From NCBI RefSeq assembly GCF_018448935.1, contig NZ_RCWC01000003.1, forward strand, positions 62,001 through 126,000: a DNA stretch of 64,000 bases, given 5' to 3'. Every line of letters begins with the position of its first letter. Position 1 is the stretch's first letter. The notes beneath the pieces are model-generated. The model ran no database searches, was not told the DNA's origin, and saw nothing but the letters and a program-made list of their open reading frames with translations. Shown here one piece after another: positions 50,272 through 59,937 of this stretch. The DNA comes from Photorhabdus noenieputensis (GTDB lineage: Bacteria; Pseudomonadota; Gammaproteobacteria; Enterobacterales; Enterobacteriaceae). A program made the translations under genes and the position numbers.

Positions 50272-51324
50272 ATGACCACTAAATCATACACAATAAAAAT
50301 CCGCCGCCCTGATGACTGGCACATTCATTTCCGTGATGGTGAAATGCTAAAAACTGTCGTTCCCTATACCAGTCATTGCTTTGGCCGAGCTATCGTCATG
50401 CCTAATCTGCTTTCGCCGATTACAGAAGTGGTCAGTGCCAAGTCCTATAGAGACAGAATATTGGCAGCCATTCCCGAAGGGCATAACTTCCAGCCTCTTA
50501 TGACCTGTTATCTTACTGACACTACTGAAAGCTCTCAGATAGAAATAGGTTATAAAGAAGGCATTTTTACCGCCTGTAAGCTCTACCCTGCCAATGCCAC
50601 AACCAATTCAAGTCACGGCGTCTCTGATATAAAGAATATTTATCCACTATTAGCAGTGATGGAAAAATTGGGGATGCCTCTGCTGGTTCACGGTGAGGTT
50701 ACTGCTTCTCATATTGATATTTTTGATCGAGAAGCCCGTTTTATTGAACAAGTTATGGAACCACTACGTAACCAGTTCCCAGCACTGAAAGTTGTGTTTG
50801 AGCACATAACTACCAAAGAAGCTGCACAATATGTGCTGGAAAGCGATGACAATCTGGCAGCAACATTAACTCCACAGCATCTCATGTTCAATCGCAACCA
50901 TATGCTGGTTGGCGGGATTCGTCCACACCTGTACTGTCTGCCTGTGCTGAAACGTAATGTGCATCAAGAGGCTTTACGGGCAGCCGTCGCCAGTGGTTGT
51001 GATCGCTTCTTCCTGGGCACAGACTCGGCACCACATGCACAACATAAAAAGGAGTCCTCCTGTGGTTGTGCCGGCGTCTTTAACGCACCATCAGCGTTAC
51101 CCGCTTATGCAACAGTGTTTGAAGAGATGAATGCATTACAGCATTTTGAAGCTTTCTGTTCACTTAATGGCCCTAAATTTTACGGGCTACCTGTCAATGA
51201 AGGCTTTATTGAACTGACTCGCAAACCTTTTACCATCATTGAACACATCGATTGCAACAATGAAAGACTTATTCCATTTTTAGCTGGCGAAGATGCCCGT
51301 TGGGATGTGAAAGTAGTAGACTGA
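50272..51324 (+). CDS. pyrC: Dihydroorotase PyrC
   Basis: 350 residues (E. coli 348). Zinc ligands in [12 protein letters not shown], the carboxylated Lys in [12 protein letters not shown], His in FEHITTKEA and the catalytic Asp in GTDSAPH are all present. It interconverts carbamoyl aspartate and dihydroorotate in pyrimidine synthesis. Start ATG 50272; upstream TGGAG is the likely ribosome-binding site. It follows the tRNA-Asn array. Confidence 0.97.
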   Translation: MTTKSYTIKIRRPDDWHIHFRDGEMLKTVVPYTSHCFGRAIVMPNLLSPITEVVSAKSYRDRILAAIPEGHNFQPLMTCYLTDTTESSQIEIGYKEGIFTACKLYPANATTNSSHGVSDIKNIYPLLAVMEKLGMPLLVHGEVTASHIDIFDREARFIEQVMEPLRNQFPALKVVFEHITTKEAAQYVLESDDNLAATLTPQHLMFNRNHMLVGGIRPHLYCLPVLKRNVHQEALRAAVASGCDRFFLGTDSAPHAQHKKESSCGCAGVFNAPSALPAYATVFEEMNALQHFEAFCSLNGPKFYGLPVNEGFIELTRKPFTIIEHIDCNNERLIPFLAGEDARWDVKVVD

Positions 51325-51785
51325 TATAACATGGGGGGATAGTCATTATCCCCATCCTTCTTTCCTTCGAAATTCTTCTCCCGCCGATACAAGTCGGGAG
51401 AAGAATTTCGACCGAGCATTAGCCACGTATATTGTTTCACAACTTCGAGCATCGCCACACGCATCAGCAAAATCTGAGCTAAATCGCGCGATAGTGGATC
51501 AAGGTTGGTATGAAATGCGCCACCAGCTTGGGTACAAACCGCGCTAACGAGGCGGTCAGGTGATAACTGTCCAGCCCGCTTGAGCCATAAAGAACTAAGA
51601 TGCAAAGATGTCAATAATTTACATAGTTATCAATACACCAACAAATTGGCTCATAATTCCTAACAAAAAACCTTCTTACTTTCATTAAAAAGCATATACT
51701 AACTAATGACTCATTCAAGAATGAGGTAGTTTGCTCTTAGTCAATGATATTAATAAATAATGCAGTGATCTGATTAGGAGGTTTT
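51325..51785. other. Intergenic patch with possible coding relic
   Basis: 460 bases between pyrC and bssS. The part at 51411-51614 is richer in G+C than other intergenic DNA and is open on the minus strand (WLKRAGQLSPDRLVSAVCTQAGGAFH...LEVVKQYTWLMLG), but the frame runs on into pyrC and has no start signal I trust. It could be a fragment of a mobile element or an old gene. The family is not recognised. Confidence 0.35.
51368..51410. repeat. Perfect 16-bp inverted repeat after pyrC
   Basis: CGAAATTCTTCTCCCG (51368-51383), 11-base loop, CGGGAGAAGAATTTCG (51395-51410). A strong hairpin 43 bases after pyrC. It lacks a T tail, so it could be a transcript-stabilising hairpin or the end of a decayed element. 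Confidence 0.8.
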
Positions 51786-52040
51786 ATGGGCAGTAAAGAT
51801 GAGGTTATTCAAACGCATCCTGTAGTAGGTTGGGATGTCAGTACCGTTGATACATATGATGCAATGATGCTACGCCTTCACTATTTGTCCTCCCAAGATC
51901 AAACACCAGAACATGTCATGGTAGATCGAACCTTATGGTTGACAACTGACATTGCAAAGCAATTGATATACATCCTCCAGGCAGGAATTGAAAAGATCGA
52001 ATCTTCAGAATACAGCGATCTAAACCATACGAAACATTAA
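51786..52040 (+). CDS. bssS: Biofilm/signal-secretion regulator BssS
   Basis: 84 residues, collinear with E. coli BssS (EVIQTHPVVGWDVSTVDTYDAMMLRLHY, LWLTTDIAKQLIYILQAGIEKIES). Strong ribosome-binding site (TAGGAGG). A small conserved cytoplasmic protein linked in E. coli to biofilm and indole/AI-2 effects; molecular activity unknown. Confidence 0.93.
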   Translation: MGSKDEVIQTHPVVGWDVSTVDTYDAMMLRLHYLSSQDQTPEHVMVDRTLWLTTDIAKQLIYILQAGIEKIESSEYSDLNHTKH

Positions 52041-52051
52041 TAATCTTAAAC

Positions 52052-52079
52052 CCGGACACCCGTATAAATGGGTGTCCGG
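52052..52079. terminator. Hairpin after bssS
   Basis: Perfect 10-bp stem CCGGACACCC / GGGTGTCCGG with 8-base loop. There is no T tail on the plus strand and a T-rich tail on the minus strand. Confidence 0.55.
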
Positions 52080-52243
52080 CTAGGAGACACATCAATTCAT
52101 CTCAAAGATTTTGTCTGGAATACCATATCACTATATAATAATTTCGGATTAAGTTAACTTAACCATCACAATTGCCGAGTTGACTACTAATAGATGGGGC
52201 GTTTATTGTGAGTTTGGCCAAACAGGAACAGGGATGTACAATA

Positions 52244-52846
52244 ATGAAAATCTTAATTGTTGAAGAGTGCTATTATACCCGTTCAGGTATCAGCGAGTTT
52301 TTAAAGCAAAACGATAATGCTGAAAACCTTGAAATCGTTGATGCGCCTTCAATTAACGAGGCTATAGATATTGTAACCCATTTTTCTCCTGATATCGTTC
52401 TAGCTAACTTGACACATTATTGTCATCATGCCAGTTACTGTTCCGATTTACAGAAATTCATTACTCTTATAGATAACACGCGTATATATATATACCTTGA
52501 TAGTGCTTATCCTTATTGTGACAATCATATTACATTGAAGGATAACGCTTTTATTCTGTCAAAGAGAAATCTTACCTATCTGCTTAATAAGATTAGCAAA
52601 ACTACATTACAAGAAATTCAGAGACATAAAACAACAGTTGACCAATGTTGTTCTATTTTCAGTCCTCAAGAGCACAAAGTTATCGATTACTGGATGCAAG
52701 AAATCCCTAATTACCAGATATCAAAAAAGTTAAAAATCAGTAGTAGCACAGTCTATTCCCATAAAAGACACATTACTGAAAAAATAAATGTACGCAATAG
52801 AATTGAACTCTGCTTTATTTACAATGTATTCAAATATCTCTATTAA
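52244..52846 (+). CDS. RcsA-like LuxR-family regulator with degenerate receiver domain
   Basis: 200 residues. An N-terminal receiver-like domain (MKILIVEECYYTRSGISEFL) is followed by a C-terminal LuxR helix-turn-helix (FSPQEHKVIDYWMQEIPNYQISKKLKISSSTVYSHKRHI). The position of the phospho-acceptor Asp appears to be Asn (SPDIVLANL), so phosphorylation is unlikely. This and the organisation resemble RcsA, the auxiliary partner of RcsB. ATG 52244 is preferred (AGGGAT upstream); a GTG at 52208 adds 12 residues. It is a single gene. Targets unknown. Confidence 0.7.
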   Translation: MKILIVEECYYTRSGISEFLKQNDNAENLEIVDAPSINEAIDIVTHFSPDIVLANLTHYCHHASYCSDLQKFITLIDNTRIYIYLDSAYPYCDNHITLKDNAFILSKRNLTYLLNKISKTTLQEIQRHKTTVDQCCSIFSPQEHKVIDYWMQEIPNYQISKKLKISSSTVYSHKRHITEKINVRNRIELCFIYNVFKYLY

Positions 52847-52860
52847 CTCAATCAAACAAA

Positions 52861-52885
52861 CTGGCACATTAGATCTCTGTGCCAG
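52861..52885 (-). terminator. Terminator-like hairpin between convergent genes
   Basis: Stem CTGGCACA / TGTGCCAG; on the minus strand it is followed by TTTGTTTG, fitting an end for trhO. Confidence 0.65.
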
Positions 52886-52897
52886 CGATTAATCACG

Positions 52898-53956
52898 TTA
52901 TTCAACAGACTGTAGTGAAGTACTGCTCAATCCATCCTGTAGACGATGCCGGGATTTATTAAATATTTTAGCTCCATTTTCACGGCCAGCACGGCGAGCA
53001 CGCTGCTCGGTTTCCGGTAACCTGACTTCTTCTCTGCACACTTCGCTACAACAGCCTTCAAATTTAGTCGCACACTCTTGGCACTGAATAAATAACAAGT
53101 GGCACCCTTCATTCTTACAATTAGTATGACTGTCGCAAGATGCACCACATTGATGGCAATGAGCAATCACATCATTTGAGATACGCTCTCCCATCCGCTC
53201 ATCAAAGACAAAGTTTTTACCAATAAAACGTACCGGTAATCCCTGTTCTCTCGCTTTACGAGCATATTCGATAATACCGCCCTCTACGTGATAGACGTTT
53301 TTAAAGCCATTGTGCAACATATAAGCACTGGCTTTTTCACAACGAATACCCCCGGTACAGTACATTACAATATTTTTATCCTTATTATCCTGCAACATTT
53401 CCACCGCCATTGGCAGTTGTTCACGGAATGTATCAGAAGGAATTTCAATTGCATTTTCAAAATGCCCGACTTCATATTCATAGTGATTGCGCATATCGAC
53501 AAATAGCGTATCAGGATTATCCAGCATCTGATTGACCTGCTCTGCTTTAAGGTACTCGCCGGTTCTTGATGGATCAAAAGTTTCATCTCCAATCCCATCA
53601 GCCACTACGCGATCACGTACTTTCATACGCAGAACCCAGAAAGATTTCCCATCATCATCCAGGGCAATATTCAGCCTCAAATTATTCAATGCAGGATCAA
53701 CGCTATACAATAACGCCTTGAATGCTTCCAAATTATGAGTTGGTAAACTTATCTGAGCATTGATCCCCTCTTTAGCAATATAAACCCGGCCAAATACTGA
53801 GAGGTCGATAAATTGTTGATACAAGCTGTTACGAAAAGCCAGAGGATCTAAGATATTAAAATATTTGTAAAAAGAGATGGTAGTACGAGGTTGGGTCTCC
53901 GCCAACATACGTTCTTTCAGCTCTTTATTAGAAATGCGGTTGTGTAACACTGGCAT
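52898..53956 (-). CDS. trhO: tRNA uridine-34 hydroxylase TrhO (YceA), rhodanese domain
   Basis: 352 residues. N-terminal acylphosphatase-like part (about 1-110), a rhodanese domain (about 145-240) with the active Cys in [10 protein letters not shown], and a C-terminal Cys-rich region ([14 protein letters not shown]...[12 protein letters not shown]) that probably binds metal. It catalyses O2-dependent formation of 5-hydroxyuridine at the tRNA wobble position (known for E. coli YceA). As in E. coli, it is a neighbour of lpxL. Confidence 0.95.
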   Translation of the reverse strand: MPVLHNRISNKELKERMLAETQPRTTISFYKYFNILDPLAFRNSLYQQFIDLSVFGRVYIAKEGINAQISLPTHNLEAFKALLYSVDPALNNLRLNIALDDDGKSFWVLRMKVRDRVVADGIGDETFDPSRTGEYLKAEQVNQMLDNPDTLFVDMRNHYEYEVGHFENAIEIPSDTFREQLPMAVEMLQDNKDKNIVMYCTGGIRCEKASAYMLHNGFKNVYHVEGGIIEYARKAREQGLPVRFIGKNFVFDERMGERISNDVIAHCHQCGASCDSHTNCKNEGCHLLFIQCQECATKFEGCCSEVCREEVRLPETEQRARRAGRENGAKIFNKSRHRLQDGLSSTSLQSVE

Positions 53957-54197
53957 GGTGTACTTTCCTGAATTTCAAGTCATAAAATAGGGATGTATAA
54001 ATGATAGCCTCCGCCATCAAGCGTAATATGATAACGAAAATGATTTTCAACGAGTAGTCATTTATAACGCAGCGATAGGAAATCCGTAGTAAAACGGGAG
54101 GCACCCCTCCCATTAATTGAGCATGCAGCCCTTTAGACACAAGCAATTAGGATAGATAAGTTACCCGCAGGTTTAACTAGCAGTAGCTTAATTCTTA

Positions 54198-54437
54198 TCA
54201 GGGCTGGAACCAATCATCAGCGCTTTCCCATGTCTCCTGTAGAATCTCTTCAACGGCTTTCCTGTCATCAGAAGTGCCACCACGAACAGATAGCCCATCA
54301 TGACTTGCCAACTTCACATTGGTTTTAATATCAGGCCATCGACGTTTAAGACGGTTATCCAGTTCCTCAGCAAGCGCAGGGACAGCACCTTTTGGTAGTT
54401 TTTTAGATTTATCGATAGTGACTTCTACATGCATCAT
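54198..54437 (-). CDS. dinI: DNA-damage-inducible protein DinI
   Basis: 79 residues from ATG 54437 (GGAGGGAAAA upstream). HVEVTIDKSKKLPKGAVPALAEEL and the conserved C-terminus EILQETWESADDWF match DinI, which stabilises RecA filaments and modulates the SOS response. A LexA box just upstream confirms SOS control. Confidence 0.95.
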   Translation of the reverse strand: MMHVEVTIDKSKKLPKGAVPALAEELDNRLKRRWPDIKTNVKLASHDGLSVRGGTSDDRKAVEEILQETWESADDWFQP

Positions 54438-54455
54438 TTTTCCCTCCACAAACAA

Positions 54456-54475
54456 TACTGTTCATATAAACAGTA
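54456..54475. promoter_or_regulatory. LexA (SOS) box of dinI
   Basis: TACTGTTCATATAAACAGTA: CTGT-N8-ACAG with both flanking bases matching the enteric LexA consensus, 19 bases before the dinI start. Confidence 0.93.
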
Positions 54476-54717
54476 ATATTATCTACATGAATTGTAAATA
54501 GCTCTGTAAAACTATTTTAATTTTTATTTATCAGTAAATTATGAGCTACCATTCTTTCATCAATGGCAAAACGGGATAATAAATAATCACCCCACTATCG
54601 ACTAAAATTGAGATCATAAACATTTCATGCTTGAAAACTTCGATATCCCGTTAAAAAATGTCACAATAGAGAAATTGTTTTGTCCATCTTATTGGAACTA
54701 TAAAAACCCGAGAATCC

Positions 54718-55659
54718 ATGATACAAGCACCTTCTTTTCAACGTTCACTACTTCATCCCCGTTATTGGCCTACCTGGTTTGGTATCAGTCTGCTTTACTT
54801 ACTGGTTCTGCTCCCCTATCCCGTTATTTACTGGATAGGCACTCGTCTGGGCAGGTTTTCTATGCGCTTTCTGAAAAAACGTGCCAAAGTTGCCGAAAGA
54901 AATCTTGAGCTATGTTTTCCTGATATGTCACAGGAGAAACGCGACGCACTATTAATAAAAAACTTCGAATCCGTCGGAATGGGAATATTTGAAACGGGTA
55001 TGGCCTGGTTTTGGCCTGACTGGCGGATAGAACGCTGGTTTAAAGTGACTGGGCGAGAAAACATTCAGAAAATTCAAACTACCGGGCAAGGAATTATTGT
55101 TATTGGCATCCACTTCCTGACGTTGGAACTCGGTGCCCGCATTCTCGGTTTGCTCAATCCCGGCATTGGCGTTTACCGTCCAAACGATAACCCAGTGATG
55201 GATTGGCTACAAACATGGGGACGACTGCGCTCCAACAAATACATGCTGGATAGAAAAGATGTCAAAGGCATGATCCGCTGTCTGAAAAACGGCGAAATTG
55301 TCTGGTACGCCCCCGATCATGATTATGGCCCACGAAAAAGCGTATTTGCACCGCTATTTGCTGTAGAACATGCTGCAACCACCACCGGCACTTCAATACT
55401 TGTGCGCCTCGCTGATCCGGCAATGATCCCATTTACCCCCCGTCGTCTACCTGATGGAAAAGGTTATGAACTGATTATTCAACCGGCAGTAGTAGGATTT
55501 CCAAAAGACGATGAAGTGAAAGCGGCTGCCTTTATGAACAAAGTTGTAGAACAGGAAATTTTACAAGCACCTGATCAATATATGTGGCTGCATCGTCGCT
55601 TTAAAACCCGACCTAAGGGGATGCCATCTCTGTACGGACAAGCTGATAAAGTCCATTAA
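54718..55659 (+). CDS. lpxL: Lipid A lauroyl acyltransferase LpxL (HtrB)
   Basis: 313 residues. One N-terminal membrane anchor (about 18-38) and the HX4(D/E) catalytic motif in GIHFLTLE. Long identical stretches with E. coli Lpx[50 protein letters not shown]. It adds a secondary acyl chain to Kdo2-lipid IVA at the inner membrane. LpxP is the close alternative; the trhO neighbourhood favours LpxL. Confidence 0.93.
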   Translation: MIQAPSFQRSLLHPRYWPTWFGISLLYLLVLLPYPVIYWIGTRLGRFSMRFLKKRAKVAERNLELCFPDMSQEKRDALLIKNFESVGMGIFETGMAWFWPDWRIERWFKVTGRENIQKIQTTGQGIIVIGIHFLTLELGARILGLLNPGIGVYRPNDNPVMDWLQTWGRLRSNKYMLDRKDVKGMIRCLKNGEIVWYAPDHDYGPRKSVFAPLFAVEHAATTTGTSILVRLADPAMIPFTPRRLPDGKGYELIIQPAVVGFPKDDEVKAAAFMNKVVEQEILQAPDQYMWLHRRFKTRPKGMPSLYGQADKVH

Positions 55660-55667
55660 ATTTATTA

Positions 55668-55698
55668 ATGGCTGTTTCTTTATCCAGGAAACAGCCAT
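55668..55698 (+). terminator. Terminator after lpxL
   Basis: Perfect 11-bp stem ATGGCTGTTTC / GAAACAGCCAT, 9 bases after the stop. Short AT-rich tail. Confidence 0.65.
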
Positions 55699-56258
55699 AA
55701 TCACTTTCGCATGCAACCCAATAATTGACTATCTTATTTCAGTGCTGAGGTTATAATTTTTAATTTAATTTTTTCCCAATTTTTCTATAAGAAACAAGGA
55801 CTCATCTAAAACTTCATAATAAATACCAAGTTGACAATCAAATCACGTTATTTTTCTTATCATTAACTATCACCGTTAATATCTAGCCTTTGAAAAGATA
55901 TCTTATATATTACCGTTATTACTTAATTTATTATTTTAAAATATTTTCTCCATAAAAAGACATCAAATATAAATAGAAATAAGTCAATAGGTATTATCTT
56001 TATTTTAACCTATCAATTATGAGAAATGAGATTTATGTCGGATTTTGCTCTGAAAAATGGAATATAAGTAAGAGATACCCTACTTGTTAATAAAATTGAC
56101 CGAAAAATATGTTAAAAATATATTAACAAGACATGACATCATTTAATAAAAACGTGGCTTTTTTGTTTGCTCTAAACCTAAATTTGAAAGAGCTTTTTAA
56201 AAGCTTGATTTGTCACACACACTGCACTCCTAAAGTGTAGTTTTATAGGAAAACTTAG
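55699..56258. other. AT-rich promoter region of the peptide transporter
   Basis: 560 bases without a gene. It should contain the promoter of the downstream transporter; no operator stands out. Confidence 0.5.
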
Positions 56259-57797
56259 ATGCAATCTTCCATTAACAATACAAAAACCAGAACTTTCTTT
56301 GGGCATCCTTACCCATTAAGTTCTTTGTTCTTCACAGAAATGTGGGAACGTTTCTCTTACTACGGCATTCGTCCACTGCTGATCTTGTTCATGGCGGCAA
56401 CTATCTATGATGGTGGTATGGGTATTCCCCGTGAACAGGCCGCGGCTGTTGTCGGTATCTTTGCAGGTAGTGTTTATCTGACCGCACTGCCCGGTGGTTG
56501 GCTAGCGGATAACTGGTTAGGCCAACGTCAAGCAGTCTGGTATGGCTCAATCATTATTGCACTAGGGCACCTGTCTATCGCTCTCTCCGGCTTTTTAAGT
56601 CATTATTTGTTCTTTATTGGCTTATTACTGATCGTATTAGGTACAGGACTGTTTAAAACCTGTGTCACCGTCATGGTCGGCACGCTGTATAAAAAAGATG
56701 ATCCACGTCGTGACGGTGGTTTTTCCCTATTTTATATGGGAATTAATATCGGTTCCTTCATCGCTCCTCTGGCTACAGGCTTGCTAGTTCGTGACTATGG
56801 CTGGCACTGGGGTTTTGGTATCGGAGGGTTGGGGATGCTGGTCGCCCTATTGATATTCCGTTTCTACACGATCCCTTTGATGCGCCAATATGATAAAGAA
56901 GGTGGTTTGGATTCAAGCTGGGACCACCCTACAGTGAAGCGTGAAAACGTCGGCAAATGGGTCTTTACCACTGTTATCGCTATCATTGCTATTATTGCTC
57001 TGCTAATCCTTGGTGTAATTCCATTCAATCCGGTAGCCGTAGCTAGCGCAATGGTCTATGTGATCTCATCCTGTGTAACACTTTACTTCGCCTATTTGTT
57101 CCTGTTTGCCGGTTTAAGCAGTAGTGACCGTTCGCGCCTGCTGGTCTGTTTTATCCTGCTGGTATCTGCTGCATTCTTTTGGTCTGCATTCGAGCAAACG
57201 CCAACGTCATTCAACCTGTTCGCCAATGATTATACTAACCGTATAGTGATGGGGTTTGAGATCCCGACAGTATGGTTCCAATCAATTAATGCACTGTTTA
57301 TTATCCTGCTGGCCCCCGTATTCAGCTGGTTCTGGCCCAAACTGGCCAAAAACAACATCAACCCGAGCAGTATGAGTAAATTCATTATTGGTCTTCTGTT
57401 CGCTGCCGGTGGTTTTGGCGTGATGATTCTGGCTGCGCAAAATGTGCTGGCAACAGGTGAAACCGTTTCTCCTTTCTGGCTGATATCAAGTTCTCTGTTT
57501 CTGACACTCGGTGAGCTGTGCCTTAGCCCAATTGGACTCGCGACGGTGACGCTACTGGCCCCGTCGCGAATGCGTGGTCAAATCATGGGCTTGTGGTTTT
57601 GTGCAAATGCTTTGGGTAATTTAGCTGCCGGCTTGATTGGTGGACACGTGCGCGCTGACCAACTGGACAATCTACCTGATCTGTTCTCCCGTGTATCTTT
57701 GGCTCTGGTTATTTGTGCAGTGGTATTGATGGCGTTAATTGTCCCTATTCGCCGCCTGCTTAATAGTGCTGATAAATCAGAAGCGAAAATTCAATAA
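56259..57797 (+). CDS. POT-family proton-dependent oligopeptide transporter
   Basis: 512 residues with about 14 hydrophobic segments. The signature ExxERFxYYG is present near the N-terminus (TEMWERFSYYG), which couples proton binding to peptide transport, as is the PTR2 signature region (FSLFYMGINIGSFIAPL). It imports di- and tripeptides. It is related to DtpA/DtpB but with a distinct N-terminus. Monocistronic, ending at a strong hairpin. Confidence 0.92.
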   Translation: MQSSINNTKTRTFFGHPYPLSSLFFTEMWERFSYYGIRPLLILFMAATIYDGGMGIPREQAAAVVGIFAGSVYLTALPGGWLADNWLGQRQAVWYGSIIIALGHLSIALSGFLSHYLFFIGLLLIVLGTGLFKTCVTVMVGTLYKKDDPRRDGGFSLFYMGINIGSFIAPLATGLLVRDYGWHWGFGIGGLGMLVALLIFRFYTIPLMRQYDKEGGLDSSWDHPTVKRENVGKWVFTTVIAIIAIIALLILGVIPFNPVAVASAMVYVISSCVTLYFAYLFLFAGLSSSDRSRLLVCFILLVSAAFFWSAFEQTPTSFNLFANDYTNRIVMGFEIPTVWFQSINALFIILLAPVFSWFWPKLAKNNINPSSMSKFIIGLLFAAGGFGVMILAAQNVLATGETVSPFWLISSSLFLTLGELCLSPIGLATVTLLAPSRMRGQIMGLWFCANALGNLAAGLIGGHVRADQLDNLPDLFSRVSLALVICAVVLMALIVPIRRLLNSADKSEAKIQ

Positions 57798-57808
57798 TAC
57801 TTATCACT

Positions 57809-57843
57809 CACGTAAAGCCATCTCATCATAAGATGGCTTTACG
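57809..57843 (+). terminator. Terminator after the peptide transporter
   Basis: Perfect 14-bp stem ACGTAAAGCCATCT / AGATGGCTTTACGT with a 7-base loop. Confidence 0.75.
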
Positions 57844-57879
57844 TACTTCAACGCATTCGTGCTCTTGAAAACAAACACA

Positions 57880-58206
57880 TTAGTGCATTGCCGTTGCAAC
57901 TGATGGCTCAACTACCTGTTTTACATTCAGTAGTTCCGCTTGATATGCATGATTACGCACATCCCATAGTTCAACGGCATGCTGAATATTAAGCCAAAAC
58001 TCCGCTGTGTTCCCCAAAGCCGCTGCCAATTTGATCGCCATAGGAACGGTTAACGAACCTTTATCATGCACAATCCTGCTTAATGTATTGCGGTGAACAC
58101 CCATAGCTTCCGCAAGCACATTAATTTCGATATTCAAAGGTACCAGAAACTCACTCACCAATATTTCACCAACTGTTGCCGGGCGACGTTTTGTATTCCT
58201 CATCAT
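57880..58206 (-). CDS. higA: HigA-type antitoxin
   Basis: 108 residues with a helix-turn-helix (NVLAEAMGVHRNTLSRIVHDKGSLTVPMAIKLAAALG) and the antitoxin C-terminus (TAEFWLNIQHAVELWDV) of the HigA/VapI family. It follows the toxin gene by 14 bases, the toxin-first order typical of higBA. It should neutralise HigB and repress the operon. Confidence 0.9.
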   Translation of the reverse strand: MMRNTKRRPATVGEILVSEFLVPLNIEINVLAEAMGVHRNTLSRIVHDKGSLTVPMAIKLAAALGNTAEFWLNIQHAVELWDVRNHAYQAELLNVKQVVEPSVATAMH

Positions 58207-58220
58207 TTATTTCCCTCAGT

Positions 58221-58508
58221 TTAATAGTTATGAGTATCCAGATATGTATCAACCGCAATACCATCAATCCATTGAAAAATAAGCCTATATTGCTTATTTA
58301 CTCTTATTGAGCACCATCCCCTCAAATAGCCATTCAAGTATTCAAAGTGGTTTCCCGGAGGGATTCTTAAATCAGCCTCTTTAACCGAAGCATCCAAAAT
58401 TTGTAGTTTTCTGTATAACGCACGCTGTAAAGATGCGGGTATGCATTTGTGCGGTAAATCCTGTTCATAAAATCTTTCTAGCCATCTATCCTTGAATTCA
58501 ACAGCCAT
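58221..58508 (-). CDS. higB: HigB-type RelE-family toxin
   Basis: 95 residues of the RelE/HigB ribonuclease superfamily: RLFYEQ-like start, PPGNHFEYLNGYLRGWCSIRVNKQYRLIFQW core and a C-terminal DTYLDTHNY. Family toxins cleave mRNA in translating ribosomes. Paired with the antitoxin immediately downstream. All core basic residues (Arg in RGWCSIRVNKQYRL) remain, so it is probably active. Confidence 0.9.
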   Translation of the reverse strand: MAVEFKDRWLERFYEQDLPHKCIPASLQRALYRKLQILDASVKEADLRIPPGNHFEYLNGYLRGWCSIRVNKQYRLIFQWIDGIAVDTYLDTHNY

Positions 58509-58575
58509 AACATCCTCGTTGTTTGTATATTACGCACAATCATGTTGTGCATCAAGTCATAAAATGCTGAAAATA

Positions 58576-59280
58576 TCATTTGGCTTTACGCAACCTCGCT
58601 GGAGTACAACCATAATGTTGACTAAATGCAAAGGTAAAGGCTGATTGGGAGGCATAACCAGACAGAAAAACGATGTCAGCCAAAGTCCTATCACTGTAAG
58701 CCAACAGATTAGAGGCAAATTCCATCCGGCACGTTTTCAAATAAGCCATTGGACTCATTCCTGTTGCAATAAAAAGTTTACGGCGCAAGGTACTGGCAGA
58801 TACTGAGCAAATATCAGCCATATCCATCACCGTCACTTTCTCATGCAGACGCCCAACAAGCCCCTGATGGAGTTTGACTATCAACGTTGACGAACCTACT
58901 TGTGGTAGCTGAGCGAGTAGTAAACGGGCAGCATCAGCGTGATTAGCGGGTGCCTGTGGGTAATCATGCAACCACTTAATAAGAGCAAGAGCAGAATCAG
59001 GTAATGGTTGCCAGAAAGAATCACTATGTAATTGATTAAACAGTGCCGAAGGCAACTCCAGCACCAATTGCTGATTTTCACCACTAGCGAAAAAGCTGTG
59101 TTTCGCATCCGGTGGGATCATAACAACACTGCCAAAACTAACGGTACTTTGTTGCCCTTCTACGTTTAACTCAAGTTGCCCATTATAGCCAAAAACGAAC
59201 TGCCATAACCCTTGGTGGCTATGGCTAATAGTTTCAGCAGAATACCGGCGTAAATGTAATGAAGGTAATTGAACAACCAT
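58576..59280 (-). CDS. AraC-family transcriptional regulator
   Basis: 234 residues. N-terminal cupin-like sensor half (FGSVVMIPPDAKHSFFASG) and two helix-turn-helix motifs in the C-terminal hundred residues (ADICSVSASTLRRKLF and LADIVFLSGYASQSAFTFAFSQHYGCTPARLR). The ligand and targets are unknown; neighbours do not suggest a pathway. Confidence 0.9.
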   Translation of the reverse strand: MVVQLPSLHLRRYSAETISHSHQGLWQFVFGYNGQLELNVEGQQSTVSFGSVVMIPPDAKHSFFASGENQQLVLELPSALFNQLHSDSFWQPLPDSALALIKWLHDYPQAPANHADAARLLLAQLPQVGSSTLIVKLHQGLVGRLHEKVTVMDMADICSVSASTLRRKLFIATGMSPMAYLKTCRMEFASNLLAYSDRTLADIVFLSGYASQSAFTFAFSQHYGCTPARLRKAK

Positions 59281-59336
59281 ATTTATTGTCGCTGATTAAA
59301 ATACACTTCATTTATTCGACAACAAAATAGCTTGGT

Positions 59337-59672
59337 TTACAATAATTTATGACCATTCGGGACAGGAAGAGTAAATTCTGCGATCACCACCGCACCATTT
59401 TCATCCACACTGCCGGTTAACAACACCTCTGATTTAACGCCAGCAATCCGTTTTGGTGGAAAATTGCATACACAAAGAACCTGACGACCAATTAATTGTT
59501 CAGGTGTGTAATGCACAGTTATCTGGGCGCTTGAGCTTTTAATACCCAACTCGCCAAGATCAATTTGTAATTTATAGGCAGGCTTGCTGGCTTTAGGATT
59601 CAATTCTACGGAAATAATTGTGCCAACCCTCATATCGACTTTTTCAAAATCAGTCCATTCGATCTGTTCCAT
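59337..59672 (-). CDS. csaA: CsaA-type tRNA-binding/export chaperone
   Basis: 111 residues, single OB-fold tRNA-binding domain ([62 protein letters not shown]). Length and sequence match CsaA, a secretion chaperone/tRNA-binding protein. It sits 56 bases from the AraC gene; an ERIC element follows upstream. Confidence 0.88.
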   Translation of the reverse strand: MEQIEWTDFEKVDMRVGTIISVELNPKASKPAYKLQIDLGELGIKSSSAQITVHYTPEQLIGRQVLCVCNFPPKRIAGVKSEVLLTGSVDENGAVVIAEFTLPVPNGHKLL

Positions 59673-59700
59673 ATATTCTTCTCCTTTAGTGCGAAGTCAT

Positions 59701-59823
59701 TATACCCGTTATCTTTCAAGTTGCCTCTTTGTTGGCTGCACTCACCCCGGTCATATAGTTATCTATGCTCCCGGGGATTCGCTCCCTTGCCGTCGCGATC
59801 CATCTTGAAATCCATAGGGTATA
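59701..59823. repeat. ERIC element (123 bp)
   Basis: About 93% identical by eye to the copy at 6397-6523, with a 4-base deletion (CTCACCCC against CTCACTCACCCC). Same TATACCC...GGGTATA ends. Located in the csaA promoter region. Confidence 0.85.
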
Positions 59824-59937
59824 TACTCACACGCTAATGGAGAAAATTCTTTCGAAAGAGCGTCAATAATTATCGACAAACTGCCTATTTTTCCCGACAA
59901 GTCATTCACTTCACTATCGAGTTGCTTTGAGTAACAG

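Noticed and set aside
51180..51614. 144-codon minus-strand frame over the pyrC end
   Set aside because: Overlaps the conserved 3' end of pyrC and crosses a strong hairpin; only its outer part is kept as a possible relic.
54627..54908. 93-codon plus-strand frame
   Set aside because: Out-of-frame overlap with the start of lpxL, whose frame is clearly conserved.
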